Below, piece after piece: positions 25,530 to 35,060 of a stretch of 64,000 bases of DNA. Source of the DNA: Nocardioides conyzicola (GTDB lineage Bacteria; Actinomycetota; Actinomycetes; Propionibacteriales; Nocardioidaceae); contig NZ_BAABKM010000002.1 in assembly GCF_039543825.1 (NCBI RefSeq), positions 528,133-592,132 on the forward strand, written 5' to 3'. Under the pieces are notes generated by a model that was not told the DNA's origin, searched no databases, and saw only the letters and a list, made by a program, of their open reading frames with translations. The stretch's first letter is position 1. The number at the start of each line of letters is the position of its first letter. The translations under genes and the position numbers were made by a program.

Positions 25530-26818
25530 TGAGCAACCAGCCCACGCAGGAGGCCATCACCGCGGTCTGGCGGCACGAGTCGGTCCGGCTGGTCGGCGCG
25601 CTGACCCGGATGACCCGCGACCTCGACCTCGCGGAGGACCTCGCCCAGGACGCCCTCGTCGCCGCCCTCGAGCAGTGGCCGGACGGGGGCGTCCCCAGCA
25701 ACCCCGGCGCGTGGCTGATGGCGGTGGCCAAGCGTCGGGCGATCGACCAGTTCCGACGCAACGACACCCTGCGCCGCCGTACGACGGAGCTCGCCCACAC
25801 CCTGCAGGAGGCGGAGATGCCAGACCTCGACGCCGCCGTCGACCACATCGAGGACGACGTGCTGCGGCTCGCGTTCCTCAGCTGCCACCCTGCCCTTCCT
25901 CCGGAGTCGCGCACCGCCCTGACCCTCCGACTCGTCGGCGGCCTCACCACGCAGGAGATCGCCCGCGCCTACCTGGTCAAGGACGCGACCATCGGCCAAC
26001 GCATCTCCCGCGCCAAGCGCCGGCTCGCGGAGAACGGCGCGAGCCTCGAGCTGCCCACCGGCCCCGAGCGACAGGCGCGGGTGGCCGACGTGATGGCCGT
26101 GGTCTACCTGATCTTCAACGAGGGGTACGCCGCGAGCAGCGGGCCGGACTGGACCCGGCCCGAGCTGTGCCTCGAGGCGATGCGCCTGGCCCGCGTCCTC
26201 GCCCGCCTGGTGCCCGATGACCCCGAGGTCCATGGGCTCCAGGCGCTCCTCGAGCTCCAGGGCTCACGACTGCCGGCCCGGCGGGACGCCGCCGGTCGCC
26301 CCGTGCTCCTGGAGGACCAGGACCGACGACACTGGGACCAGCTGCTGGTCCGGCGCGGGCAGGCCGCCCTGGCCGAGGCCGAGCGACTCGGCCGGACCGG
26401 ACGCCCGGTCGGCAGCTACGTGCTCCAGGCCGCGATCGCCGCCTGCCATGCCCGGGCGCGCCGGCCGGAGGACATCGACTGGACCGAGATCGCCCGCCTG
26501 TACGACGTGCTCGCCGCCACCGCGCCGGGTCCGGTCGTCGAGGTCAACCGCGCGGTGGCGCACGGCCGAGCCCACGGCCCGGCCGCCGGGCTCGCGGTCA
26601 TCGACGCGGTCCGCGACCATCCCGCGCTGGCCGGCTCACACCTGCCCGCGGCCGTACGCGGCGACCTCCTCGAGCGCGCGGGGCGGCACGACGAGGCGGC
26701 CGAGGCGTTCCGGCTGGCGGCCTCGCTGACCCGCAACGGCGACGAGCGTGCCCTGCTCACCAACCGGGCAGCACCAGCGCCGCCCACACCAGCAACGGAC
26801 CCACCAGGACGACGATGA
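25529..26818 (+). CDS. ECF42-type RNA polymerase sigma factor
   Basis: A 429-residue extracytoplasmic-function sigma factor. Region 2 (EDLAQDALVAALEQWP, with AWLMAVAKRRAIDQFRR) and region 4 (LRLVGGLTTQEIARAYLV) are followed by a C-terminal extension of some 230 residues with helical TPR-like character (LIFNEGYAAS onwards). That extension and the coupled DGPF neighbour define ECF42; no anti-sigma gene is present, as expected for this group. The frame runs 62 bases into the convergent MatC-like gene, past the usual family end near DERALLT. Confidence 0.9.
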   Translation: MSNQPTQEAITAVWRHESVRLVGALTRMTRDLDLAEDLAQDALVAALEQWPDGGVPSNPGAWLMAVAKRRAIDQFRRNDTLRRRTTELAHTLQEAEMPDLDAAVDHIEDDVLRLAFLSCHPALPPESRTALTLRLVGGLTTQEIARAYLVKDATIGQRISRAKRRLAENGASLELPTGPERQARVADVMAVVYLIFNEGYAASSGPDWTRPELCLEAMRLARVLARLVPDDPEVHGLQALLELQGSRLPARRDAAGRPVLLEDQDRRHWDQLLVRRGQAALAEAERLGRTGRPVGSYVLQAAIAACHARARRPEDIDWTEIARLYDVLAATAPGPVVEVNRAVAHGRAHGPAAGLAVIDAVRDHPALAGSHLPAAVRGDLLERAGRHDEAAEAFRLAASLTRNGDERALLTNRAAPAPPTPATDPPGRR

Positions 26819-28037
26819 CGCTGTAGGTCAGGATCTGCTTGTAGTAGACGGACTCCTCGATGGTGTCCGGACGGTTGGCGAGCATCAGGGCCCCGTTGGT
26901 CGAGAACGGGCTCACGTCCACGATCGTCGACGACACCGCCAGCGCCGCCACGAAGAGCCCGGCGTTGACGCCACCGTCGGCGATCAGCGGGATGGCGATC
27001 GGGATGATCACCGGCAGCAGCGCGGTCGACGAGGCGAACGCCGACACCACGCCGCCGACGTAGCAGAGGATCAGCGCGCCGATGACCGCAGCGGCCAGAC
27101 CCGCCGCCCAGTTGCCGACGAACTCCGGCGACCCTGCGGTGGTCAGGATGGTCGCGTAGGTGCTGACGCCCGCGACCAGGAGCACGGTCGGCCAGGCGAT
27201 CTGCTTGACCGTGTCCTTGTTCTGCTGCGGCGCGAGGATCGAGAGGATGACCGCAGCGGTGATCGCGACGAAGCCGATGTTCTTGTCCAGGATCAGCGAG
27301 ACCAGCGCCACGCCGACGAACGCGATCAGCGTGAGCACCTGGTCCCGCCGTACGCCGGTGTCCACGGCCACGTCGGTCCCGCCGCCGGTCCCGGTGGCCC
27401 CCGTCGACTCCTCCTCGGGATCGATCCGGCGCGACATCAGCTCGCGGCCGCCGAGGACCACGAAGAGGATCGCGGCGAGGATCGTGTTGATGACCAGGCT
27501 GGACAGGAAGATCGTGATCTCGCTGTTGGGCAGGTCGTTGTCGCGCATCACCGAGTTGGTGATGGTGCCGTAGATGCTGATGGGCGAGAACCCACCCGCC
27601 TGGGCGCCGTGCACGACGAACATGCCCATCATCAGCGGGCTGATGCCGTAGCGACCGGCGAAGCCCAGCGCGATCGGGCCGATGATCGCGCACGCCGCGG
27701 GACTGACGGCGCCGATCGCGGTGAGCACGGCCGTGACCGCGAACATCACCCACGGGATCAGCGCCACCCTCCCGCCGACGCCCTTGACCGCCGATCTCAC
27801 GATCAGGTCGACGGTGCCGTTGTTGCGCGCGATCGCGAAGAGGTAGGTCACCCCGATCAGGGTCAGGATCAGGTCACCGCTGACGCCGGCGAGGATCTCC
27901 TTCTCGTCGAGGTGGAGCGAGTACATCCCGACCAGCCACGCCGCGACGTACGCCAGCGCTCCCATGTTGATCGGCAGCACCGTGCCGATGACGAACAGTG
28001 CGACGAGGGCGATGATCGCCACCCATTCCGGTCCCAT
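26757..28037 (-). CDS. MatC/SLC13-like dicarboxylate transporter
   Basis: A 426-residue permease with 10-12 hydrophobic segments. The N-terminal block INMGALAYVAAWLVG fits the MatC N-terminal domain of dicarboxylate (malonate-type) carriers. Repeated half-site loops HGAQAGGFSPISIYG and STIVDVSPFSTNGALM match the ion-transporter/SLC13 pattern. A hydrophilic Gly/Thr-rich loop (about 200-235) separates the halves. Its 3' end overlaps the sigma gene by 62 bases tail to tail. The intergenic region to the divergent TSUP gene holds a GGGGTC/GACCCC hairpin (28066-28083). Confidence 0.8.
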   Translation of the reverse strand: MGPEWVAIIALVALFVIGTVLPINMGALAYVAAWLVGMYSLHLDEKEILAGVSGDLILTLIGVTYLFAIARNNGTVDLIVRSAVKGVGGRVALIPWVMFAVTAVLTAIGAVSPAACAIIGPIALGFAGRYGISPLMMGMFVVHGAQAGGFSPISIYGTITNSVMRDNDLPNSEITIFLSSLVINTILAAILFVVLGGRELMSRRIDPEEESTGATGTGGGTDVAVDTGVRRDQVLTLIAFVGVALVSLILDKNIGFVAITAAVILSILAPQQNKDTVKQIAWPTVLLVAGVSTYATILTTAGSPEFVGNWAAGLAAAVIGALILCYVGGVVSAFASSTALLPVIIPIAIPLIADGGVNAGLFVAALAVSSTIVDVSPFSTNGALMLANRPDTIEESVYYKQILTYSVIVVLVGPLLVWAALVLPGW

Positions 28038-28116
28038 GAGGACATCCCTTCGCAGGCGGCCCGCCGGGGTCCCGAGTGACCCCGATCACACGGGTGGCCT
28101 CCTCTAGGGTTACCCG

Positions 28117-28884
28117 GTGACCGGGCTCGAACACCTCGTGGTGCTCGGCGCCGGTCTGGTCGCCGGGATCATGACCTCCACCGTCGGCGTCTCGTCGCTG
28201 CTGAGCTTCCCGGTGCTCCTCGCGCTCGGCATCCCGCCCGTCGTCGCCAACGCGTCCAACGCCGTCGGCCTCACGCCGGGTGCGATCACCGGGTCGTTCG
28301 GCTACCGCACCGAGCTGCGCGAGCACCCCCGTGTCGCCACCACGATCATCGGCACCTGCGCGATCGGCGCGGCCGGTGGCGCCCTCCTCCTGCTCGCGCT
28401 GCCGCCGGGCGTCTTCGAGGCGGTCGTCCCCTGGTTGATCCTCGGCACCTGCCTGCTCGTCGGCGCCCAGCCCCGGATCAGCAGCTGGCTGAGGAGGTCC
28501 GCGGCCGCCGTACCGCCCGACGAGCACACCCGCCTCTCCCCCGTCACGACGTTCTTCGCCGTCCTGGTCGGCGTGTACGGCGGCTACTTCGGCGCCGGGT
28601 CGGGCGTGATGATGATGGCGGTCCTGGGCTTCGGCTCCCACCTGGAGTTCCGCAGCCTCAACGCGCTCAAGACGCTGGCCGTCCTGGCCTGCAACCTGGT
28701 CGCCTCCGTCGTCTTCGTCGCGATCGCCGAGCTCGACTGGACCGCGGTGGTGCTGCTCGCGGCCGGCTCCATCGTCGGCGGGTACGTCGGGGCGCGGATC
28801 GGCCGCCGGCTCAACCCGACCCTGCTGCGCAGCCTGATCGTCGTGGTCGGCGTGACCGCCGCCGTCCGCATGCTGACGTCGTGA
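28117..28884 (+). CDS. TSUP (TauE/SafE) family sulfite/anion exporter
   Basis: A 255-residue membrane protein with about eight hydrophobic segments and two related halves, each containing a Gly-rich motif (GIMTSTVGVSSLLSFP and VGVYGGYFGAGSGVMMM), typical of TSUP permeases that move sulfite or organosulfonates. A TAGGGT hexamer ends only 6 bases before the GTG start and there is no Shine-Dalgarno sequence, so the message may be leaderless. Confidence 0.85.
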   Translation: MTGLEHLVVLGAGLVAGIMTSTVGVSSLLSFPVLLALGIPPVVANASNAVGLTPGAITGSFGYRTELREHPRVATTIIGTCAIGAAGGALLLLALPPGVFEAVVPWLILGTCLLVGAQPRISSWLRRSAAAVPPDEHTRLSPVTTFFAVLVGVYGGYFGAGSGVMMMAVLGFGSHLEFRSLNALKTLAVLACNLVASVVFVAIAELDWTAVVLLAAGSIVGGYVGARIGRRLNPTLLRSLIVVVGVTAAVRMLTS

Positions 28885-28888
28885 CCGC

Positions 28889-29287
28889 TCAGCGGGTCGC
28901 GGCCAGGCAGAACTCGTTGCCCTCGGGGTCGGCCATGACGGTCCACGCGTAGCCGAACTCGTCGACGTCCCCGACCCGGGTCGCGCCGAGCTCGACCAGC
29001 CGGCCGACCTCGGCCTCCACGTCGGCGGCGGCGACGTCGAGGTGCATCCGGTTCTTCGCGGTCTTCGGCTCCGGCACCCGGACGAACAGCCAGGTGGGCT
29101 GGTCGCCGGGGCCCAGCGGAGCCCACCCCGCGGCGTCCCGACGCCCAGCGAAGTCGATGGCGGCGAACTCGCTCGACGCACCCTCGTCCAGTGCTCGGCC
29201 GAGCACCGCCGACCAGAACGTCCCGACGACGAGCGCGTCGACGCAGTCGACGGTGATCGATGCGACCGTCGCCGTCACGTCGCTCAT
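28889..29287 (-). CDS. VOC (glyoxalase-like) family protein
   Basis: A 132-residue glyoxalase/bleomycin-resistance-like protein with one paired beta-alpha-beta module: ITVDCVDALVVGTFWSAVLG at the front and VMADPEGNEFCL at the end, where the Glu is a likely metal ligand. KNRMHLDV gives a further His ligand. The substrate is unknown. The ATG overlaps the stop of the NAD-glutamate dehydrogenase by 4 bases. Confidence 0.88.
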   Translation of the reverse strand: MSDVTATVASITVDCVDALVVGTFWSAVLGRALDEGASSEFAAIDFAGRRDAAGWAPLGPGDQPTWLFVRVPEPKTAKNRMHLDVAAADVEAEVGRLVELGATRVGDVDEFGYAWTVMADPEGNEFCLAATR

Positions 29288-32200
29288 GCGAGCAGGCCCC
29301 GCACCACCCGCAGTCCCACGGACAGCCGCGCCAGGTCGGCGACCTCGTCCGCGCAGATCTCCTCCAGCGTGGCGGTGGCCCGCGGGACCACGACGGCCTC
29401 CGCCTCCTCCCACGCCGCGATCCGGGCAACGGCGGAGTCGTCGGGCGAGGTACGCGCCAGCACCTGAGCGGTCAGCTGGGCGTGGACGGCGTGCAGGTCG
29501 TCGCGCAGCGCTGCCCGGGCCATCGTCTGCCAGCGGTCGGCGCGCGGCAGGGCGAGGATCCGCTGCACCAGCCCCGGCAGCCCGAGGCGCTCGCCCAGCG
29601 CGAAGTGCACGCGGGCGACCTCGCTCGGGTCGAGCCCCTCCCGGTTGGCGATCTCGATGACGCCCAGCAGCATGTACGCCGGCGGGAGCACGGCGATCCG
29701 CGACGCCAGACCCTGCGGGACGCCGACGGCCTCGAGCGCGTCCTTGCGCTCGGCGTACGCCGCAAGCTCGCGGCCGCTCATCAGGTCGGGCAGCTCGGCC
29801 ATCGTGTGCTGGACGCGCTCGGAGAACTGCTCGACCGTGCCGGCGCTGTCCAGCGGCGGCCGGCGGTTGTTGACCAGCCACCGCGAGGCCCGCTCGACGA
29901 GGGTGCGCATCTCCAGGCGCATCCGGGTCTGCACGGCGGCGTCGAGCACGTTGTCGAAGGTCACCAGCTCACGGCGCAGGTCGAGGGAGCCGAAGATCTC
30001 CCGGGCGACGAAGTTGGCGCGGGTCAGCTCCGCCGCCGTCGCACCGGTCTCGCCGGCCAGCCGTGGCCAGTAGGTCATGCCGGCACCGTTGACGAGATCG
30101 TTGACGACCTGGGTCACGATGATCTCGCGGCGCAGCGGGTGCTGCTCGACCTGCGGACCGAAGCCCTCCTGGACCGGCGTCGGGAAGTACGCCCGCAGGT
30201 CGAGGTCGAGATAGGGGTCGTCGGGCAGGTCGGAGTCGAGCAGCTCCTGCTCGAGGACGATCTTGGTCCAGGCGAGCAGCACCGAGAGCTCGGGCGCCGT
30301 GAGGCCCTCGCCGGCGTCGGCCCGCCGCTTCACCTCGCGCGCCGGAGGCAGCCCCTCCAGCTCGCGGTCCAGGAAGCCGTCCCGCTCGAGGCGGCGGATC
30401 CACTCCTCGTGGACGTGCAGCATCGACGGTGCGTGGTCGATGGCGTTGGCGAGCGCGAGGTTCTGCTCGTAGTTGTCGCGCAGCACGAGCTGGGCGACCT
30501 CGTCGGTCATCTCGACGAGCAGCAGATTGCGCTGCTTCTCGGTGAGGTCGCCGTTCTTCACCACCCGGTCGAGCAGGATCTTGAGGTTGACCTCGTGGTC
30601 GGAGGTGTCGACGCCCGCGGAGTTGTCGATGAAGTCGGTGTTCATCCGTCCGCCTGCGAGGGCGTACTCGATCCGCCCGAGCTGGGTCAGGCCGAGGTTG
30701 CCGCCCTCGCCGATGGACTTCGCGCGGACGTCGCCGCCGTCGACGCGGATCCCGTCGTTGGCCTTGTCGCCCGCGTCGGCGTGGCTCTCCGTCGACCCCT
30801 TCACATAGGTGCCGATGCCGCCGTTCCACAGCAGGTCGACCGGCGCCTTCAGGATCGCGCTCATCAGCTCGGCGGGCGTCATCGACTCGACGCCGGCGTC
30901 GATGCCGAGGGCGGTCCGGACCTGCTCGGTGATCACGATCTTCTTCAGGGACCGCGGATAGATCCCACCTCCCTCGGAGACCAGCTCGTGGTCGTAGTCC
31001 TGCCAGCTCGACCGCGGGAGGCCGAAGAGCCGCTTGCGCTCGGCGTACGACGCGGCCGCGTCCGGGGTCGGGTCGAGGAAGATGTCGCGGTGGTCGAAGG
31101 CGGCGACCAGCAGCGTCTTCTCCGAGCAGAGCAGGCCGTTGCCGAACACGTCGCCGGACATGTCACCGATGCCGACGCAGGTGAACTCCTGGGTCTGGCA
31201 GTCGATGCCGCGCTCGCGGAAGTGCCGCTGGACCGACACCCACGCACCGCGGGCGGTGATGCCCATCGCCTTGTGGTCGTAGCCGACCGAGCCACCGCTC
31301 GCGAAGGCGTCGCCGAGCCAGAACCCGTAGGCCTTGGCGACGCCGTTGGCGATGTCGGAGAACGTCGCGGTGCCCTTGTCGGCGGCCACCACGAGGTAGG
31401 TGTCGTCGCCGTCGTGCCGGACCACGTCCGCGGGCGGGACCACGGCCCCGTCGACGAGGTTGTCGGTGATGTCGAGCAGGCCCGAGATGAAGGTCGTGTA
31501 GCAGGCGATGCCTTCAGCGAGCCACGCGTCCCGGTCGCCCGGGTCCGGCAGCTGCTTGCAGAAGAACGCGCCCTTCGCGCCGACCGGCACGATCACGGTG
31601 TTCTTCACCATCTGCGCCTTGACCAGGCCCAGCACCTCGGTGCGGAAGTCGTCGCGCCGGTCCGACCAGCGCAGCCCACCGCGCGCGACGGCGCCGAAGC
31701 GCAGGTGGGAGCCCTCGACCCTCGGCGAGTACACGAAGATCTCGTACTTCGGCCGCGGTGCGGGCAGGTCCGGGATCGCGTCCGGCTCGAGCTTGAGCGA
31801 GATGTAGCGGCGCGGGCCGCCCTCCGCCGCCGGCTGGAAGTAGTTGGTGCGCAGCGTTGCCCGGACGTGCGTCAGGTAGGAGCGCAGGATGCGGTCGTGG
31901 TCGAGGCTCGCCACGTCGTCGAGCGCCCGGGCGATGCGTGCCTCGATGGCCGCCTCGCCGTCGTCGGTGGACCGGTCCAGGCTCGGGTCGAACCGCTTCT
32001 CGAAGAGCTGCACCAGCAGCCGGGTGATGTCGACGTTGTTGCGCAGCGCCTCCTCGATGTAGTCGAGGGCGAAGGGCGAGCCGCCCTGCCGCATGTACTT
32101 CGCGTACGCCCGCAGCAGGGTCGCCTGTCGCCAGCTCAGCCCGGCGGCGAGCACCAGCGCGTTGAAGCCGTCGATCTCGTTGAAGCCCTCCCAGACCGCA

Positions 32201-34152
32201 CGGATCGCGTCCTGGAAGAGCTCGCGGGCGTTGCCGGGGAGCCCGGCGCCGTACCGCAGCCCGAACTCGTAGATGTACGTCGGCCGCTGCAGGTCGTCGA
32301 GCTCGTAGGGTCGTTCGTCGACGACCTCGACCCCCATCGACGAGAGCATCGGCAGGATCTCGGACAGCGACAGCGGCGGCCCGACCCGGAAGACCTTGAG
32401 CCGGGCCTCGCCCCGGCCGGCGTCGAGGTTCTCGTAGAGCGACAGGTCGATGCCAGCACCGTCGTCGCCGACCTGGATCGCCTCGAGGCGGCCCAGGTCG
32501 GCCGCCGCGATCCGCGGCGCGTAGTCCTCCTTGTAGGCCTCCGGGAACGAGTCCTGGTAGCGACGGGCCAGCACCGCACCGCCGTCCTCGCCGTACCCGG
32601 CGATCACCGCGGCGACGAAGTCGTCGCGCCAGGAGCGGGACGCCTCCGACATCCGGCGCTCGAGGTCGGCGGTGTCGACCTCCTTGATCGCCGCGCCCTT
32701 AGGTGGGTGCACGACGAAGTGGACCCGTGCCGTCGTCGACTCGGTCAACCGCACCGTGAACTCGACGGAGTCGCCGCCCAGCCGGTCGCGGAGGATCTCG
32801 GAGAAGCGCTCGCGGACGGTGGTGTTGTAGCGGTCCCGGGGCAGGTAGACGAGCACCGAGACGTAGCGGCCGTAGGTGTCGCGACGGATGAAGAGCCGCA
32901 GCTGGCGGCGCTCACGGGCGTGCATGGCCTGCTCGGCCATCGGCGCCAGCTCGTCGACCGTCGTGTGGAAGAGCTCGTCGCGCGGGTAGGTCTCGAGCGT
33001 GTCCATCAGGGCCTTGCCGTCGTGGCTCAGCGGCTCGAACCCGATGCGCTTGAGCACGGCGTCGGCGCGGTCACGCAGCAGCGGGATCCGAGTCAGGGAC
33101 TCGGTGTACGCCGCGCTCGAGTAGAGGCCCAGGAAGCGGCGCTCACCGACCACCTCGCCGTTCTCGAACTTCTTGACGCCCACGTAGTCGAGGTACGCCG
33201 GACGGTGGACCGTCGAGCGGGAGTTGGCCTTCGTGAGGACGAGCATGGTCTTCTCGCGCGCCTTGGCTGCCGCAGCCGCCGGCAGCCGGCCGGAGGTCGC
33301 CGCCATGTCCTGGTCGGCACGCAGGATGCCGAGTCCGGTGCCGGCCACGCCGCGCAGGTACTCCGCCTGCTCCTGGCCGTCGTCGTGCCGCTCGAGGCGG
33401 TACTCGCGGTAGCCCAGGAACGTGAAGTGCCCCTCGGACAGCCACTGCAGCAGGTCCCGGGCCTGCCGGACCTCGTCGGGGTCGACGCCCTCGGGCGGGT
33501 CCATCGCCAGCTCGTGCACGATCTCCGCCACCTGGGCGTGCATCTTGTTCCAGTCCTCGACGGACTCGCGGACGTCGCGCAGCACGCGCAGGATCGACTC
33601 CTCGAGCGCGGTGACGTCCTCGCCCTCGGGGATCCGGTCGATCTCGACGTGCATCCAGGACTCGCGGACTCCCTCGCCCTCGTCGACCTCGGCGTCGCCG
33701 ACCGCGACGGGTCGCACCTCCTGGAGGGTGCCGGTGATGTCGCGGACCACGTCGAAGAGCGGGTGGATCACCAGGTGCACGTCGTGCAGCTGGCGCGAGA
33801 GCTCCATCGTCAACGAGTCCACCAGGAAGGGCATGTCGTCGACGACGACCTCGACCACGGAGTGCCCGTCGGCCGACCAGCCCTGGTCGCTCGGGCCCGG
33901 CGTGAACACCCGCACCCGTGCCGTCCCCTGCGGCCTCGTGCCGGCGAGCCGGTAGTGCGAGGCGAACGCGCCGTACACGTCGACGTCGGACCGGTCCTCG
34001 ATGTCCTCGACCGCCACGCGGCGGTAGTAGGCCCGCAAGAGGGCGTCGACGAGGTCGTGCGGCGGACCCCCGCTCCCCCTTCCCCCGCGAGCGACATCGA
34101 TGGCCTGGGAGAGCAGCGCGGACTTGTCCACTTCGTGCGTCGTCGTTGACAC
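29284..34152 (-). CDS. gdh2: NAD-specific glutamate dehydrogenase, 180-kDa class
   Basis: A 1622-residue enzyme of the GDH-180 group, which deaminates glutamate to 2-oxoglutarate and ammonium using NAD. The catalytic core contains PVGAKGAFFCKQLP, KAMGITARGAWVSV and CVGIGDMSGDVFGNG, and the length is usual for the class, with the long N-terminal ACT-like region. The GTG start at 34152 precedes STTTHEVDK. It is first of two genes with the VOC protein. Together with kynA and pruA nearby it fits an amino-acid catabolic cluster. Mycobacterial relatives are controlled by GarA; no GarA gene is in view. Confidence 0.95.
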   Translation of the reverse strand: MSTTTHEVDKSALLSQAIDVARGGRGSGGPPHDLVDALLRAYYRRVAVEDIEDRSDVDVYGAFASHYRLAGTRPQGTARVRVFTPGPSDQGWSADGHSVVEVVVDDMPFLVDSLTMELSRQLHDVHLVIHPLFDVVRDITGTLQEVRPVAVGDAEVDEGEGVRESWMHVEIDRIPEGEDVTALEESILRVLRDVRESVEDWNKMHAQVAEIVHELAMDPPEGVDPDEVRQARDLLQWLSEGHFTFLGYREYRLERHDDGQEQAEYLRGVAGTGLGILRADQDMAATSGRLPAAAAAKAREKTMLVLTKANSRSTVHRPAYLDYVGVKKFENGEVVGERRFLGLYSSAAYTESLTRIPLLRDRADAVLKRIGFEPLSHDGKALMDTLETYPRDELFHTTVDELAPMAEQAMHARERRQLRLFIRRDTYGRYVSVLVYLPRDRYNTTVRERFSEILRDRLGGDSVEFTVRLTESTTARVHFVVHPPKGAAIKEVDTADLERRMSEASRSWRDDFVAAVIAGYGEDGGAVLARRYQDSFPEAYKEDYAPRIAAADLGRLEAIQVGDDGAGIDLSLYENLDAGRGEARLKVFRVGPPLSLSEILPMLSSMGVEVVDERPYELDDLQRPTYIYEFGLRYGAGLPGNARELFQDAIRAVWEGFNEIDGFNALVLAAGLSWRQATLLRAYAKYMRQGGSPFALDYIEEALRNNVDITRLLVQLFEKRFDPSLDRSTDDGEAAIEARIARALDDVASLDHDRILRSYLTHVRATLRTNYFQPAAEGGPRRYISLKLEPDAIPDLPAPRPKYEIFVYSPRVEGSHLRFGAVARGGLRWSDRRDDFRTEVLGLVKAQMVKNTVIVPVGAKGAFFCKQLPDPGDRDAWLAEGIACYTTFISGLLDITDNLVDGAVVPPADVVRHDGDDTYLVVAADKGTATFSDIANGVAKAYGFWLGDAFASGGSVGYDHKAMGITARGAWVSVQRHFRERGIDCQTQEFTCVGIGDMSGDVFGNGLLCSEKTLLVAAFDHRDIFLDPTPDAAASYAERKRLFGLPRSSWQDYDHELVSEGGGIYPRSLKKIVITEQVRTALGIDAGVESMTPAELMSAILKAPVDLLWNGGIGTYVKGSTESHADAGDKANDGIRVDGGDVRAKSIGEGGNLGLTQLGRIEYALAGGRMNTDFIDNSAGVDTSDHEVNLKILLDRVVKNGDLTEKQRNLLLVEMTDEVAQLVLRDNYEQNLALANAIDHAPSMLHVHEEWIRRLERDGFLDRELEGLPPAREVKRRADAGEGLTAPELSVLLAWTKIVLEQELLDSDLPDDPYLDLDLRAYFPTPVQEGFGPQVEQHPLRREIIVTQVVNDLVNGAGMTYWPRLAGETGATAAELTRANFVAREIFGSLDLRRELVTFDNVLDAAVQTRMRLEMRTLVERASRWLVNNRRPPLDSAGTVEQFSERVQHTMAELPDLMSGRELAAYAERKDALEAVGVPQGLASRIAVLPPAYMLLGVIEIANREGLDPSEVARVHFALGERLGLPGLVQRILALPRADRWQTMARAALRDDLHAVHAQLTAQVLARTSPDDSAVARIAAWEEAEAVVVPRATATLEEICADEVADLARLSVGLRVVRGLLA

Positions 34153-34197
34153 GGCTCCGACACTAGGACGCCGGTGTGCACCGGGCCAACCCGGGGG

Positions 34198-35004
34198 TCA
34201 GAGCTCGCTGCGCAGCTCCCACAGCAAGGGGTAGTACTGCACCGGCAGCCGCGAGCGGAGGTACGTCGCGCCGCTCGACCCGCCGGTCCCCGACTTGGCG
34301 CCGATCATCCGCTCCACCATCACGACGTGGCGGGCCCGCCAGCTCGCGGCCAGCTCGTCGTGCTGCAGCAGCGCCTCGGCGAGCGCCCACACGACGGCGT
34401 ACTGGTCCCGGTCGTGGGCGACCGTGCGCAGCGACGCGGTGATCTCCTCGCCGCTGCCGGCCGCGAGCCCGACGGAGCCGAGCACCACCAGGAACGCGTC
34501 CCAGAGGGTCGGCTCAGCGAGGCGGTCGTCGAGGTGCTGCCGCTCGGCCGCCGTGATCCCCTTGAAGCGCTGGACGTACGACGCGTCCTTCGCCCCCGAC
34601 AGGAACTCCAGCTCGCGGAACTGCACCGACTGGAAGCCGCTGGCCGGCGCGAGCTGCTGCCGGAACTCCAGGAAGTCCTGCGGGGTCATCGTCTCCAGCA
34701 CGTCGACCTGCTGGATCAGCGTCCGCTCGATCACGTGCACCCGGGCGAGCAGGTGCTGGGCCCACCACAGCCGACCGCCACCGGCGCCCGCGAGCATCGC
34801 GTCGCGAGCCGCGGTCACCTCGTGCAGCAGCTGCTTGAACCACAGCTCGTAGACCTGGTGGATCGTGATGAAGAGCAGCTCGTCGTGCGCGGGCGGGTCC
34901 GACTCCAGGTGCTGGGAGTCGAGCAGCTGCGGGAGCCGGAGGTAGCTGCCGTAGGTCAGCTGAGCGCCCTGCTCGCCGAAGGACACAAAGCTCTCGTCGG
35001 TCAT
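34198..35004 (-). CDS. kynA: Tryptophan 2,3-dioxygenase
   Basis: The heme enzyme that opens the indole ring of tryptophan to N-formylkynurenine, first step of the kynurenine route. The 268-residue protein has FITIHQVYELWFK (substrate-site His49), FQSVQFRELE (Arg130, carboxylate binding), heme-ligand His226 in RARHVVMVERMIG and the GTGGSSGATYL substrate loop. Length is normal. No other kynurenine genes follow; glutamate dehydrogenase lies upstream in a separate unit 45 bases away. Confidence 0.95.
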   Translation of the reverse strand: MTDESFVSFGEQGAQLTYGSYLRLPQLLDSQHLESDPPAHDELLFITIHQVYELWFKQLLHEVTAARDAMLAGAGGGRLWWAQHLLARVHVIERTLIQQVDVLETMTPQDFLEFRQQLAPASGFQSVQFRELEFLSGAKDASYVQRFKGITAAERQHLDDRLAEPTLWDAFLVVLGSVGLAAGSGEEITASLRTVAHDRDQYAVVWALAEALLQHDELAASWRARHVVMVERMIGAKSGTGGSSGATYLRSRLPVQYYPLLWELRSEL

Positions 35005-35060
35005 GGGGCGAGACTAACGAGACGGTTTCGGCCGGCCTCCGGCCCGGCATGATGTCGCCC

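Noticed and set aside
29260..34149. A 1629-codon open frame on the + strand opposite the glutamate dehydrogenase
   Set aside because: It is an antisense mirror of a high-G+C coding frame; the product is Arg/Asp/Val/Gly-rich with no domain, while the minus strand encodes a full-length known enzyme.
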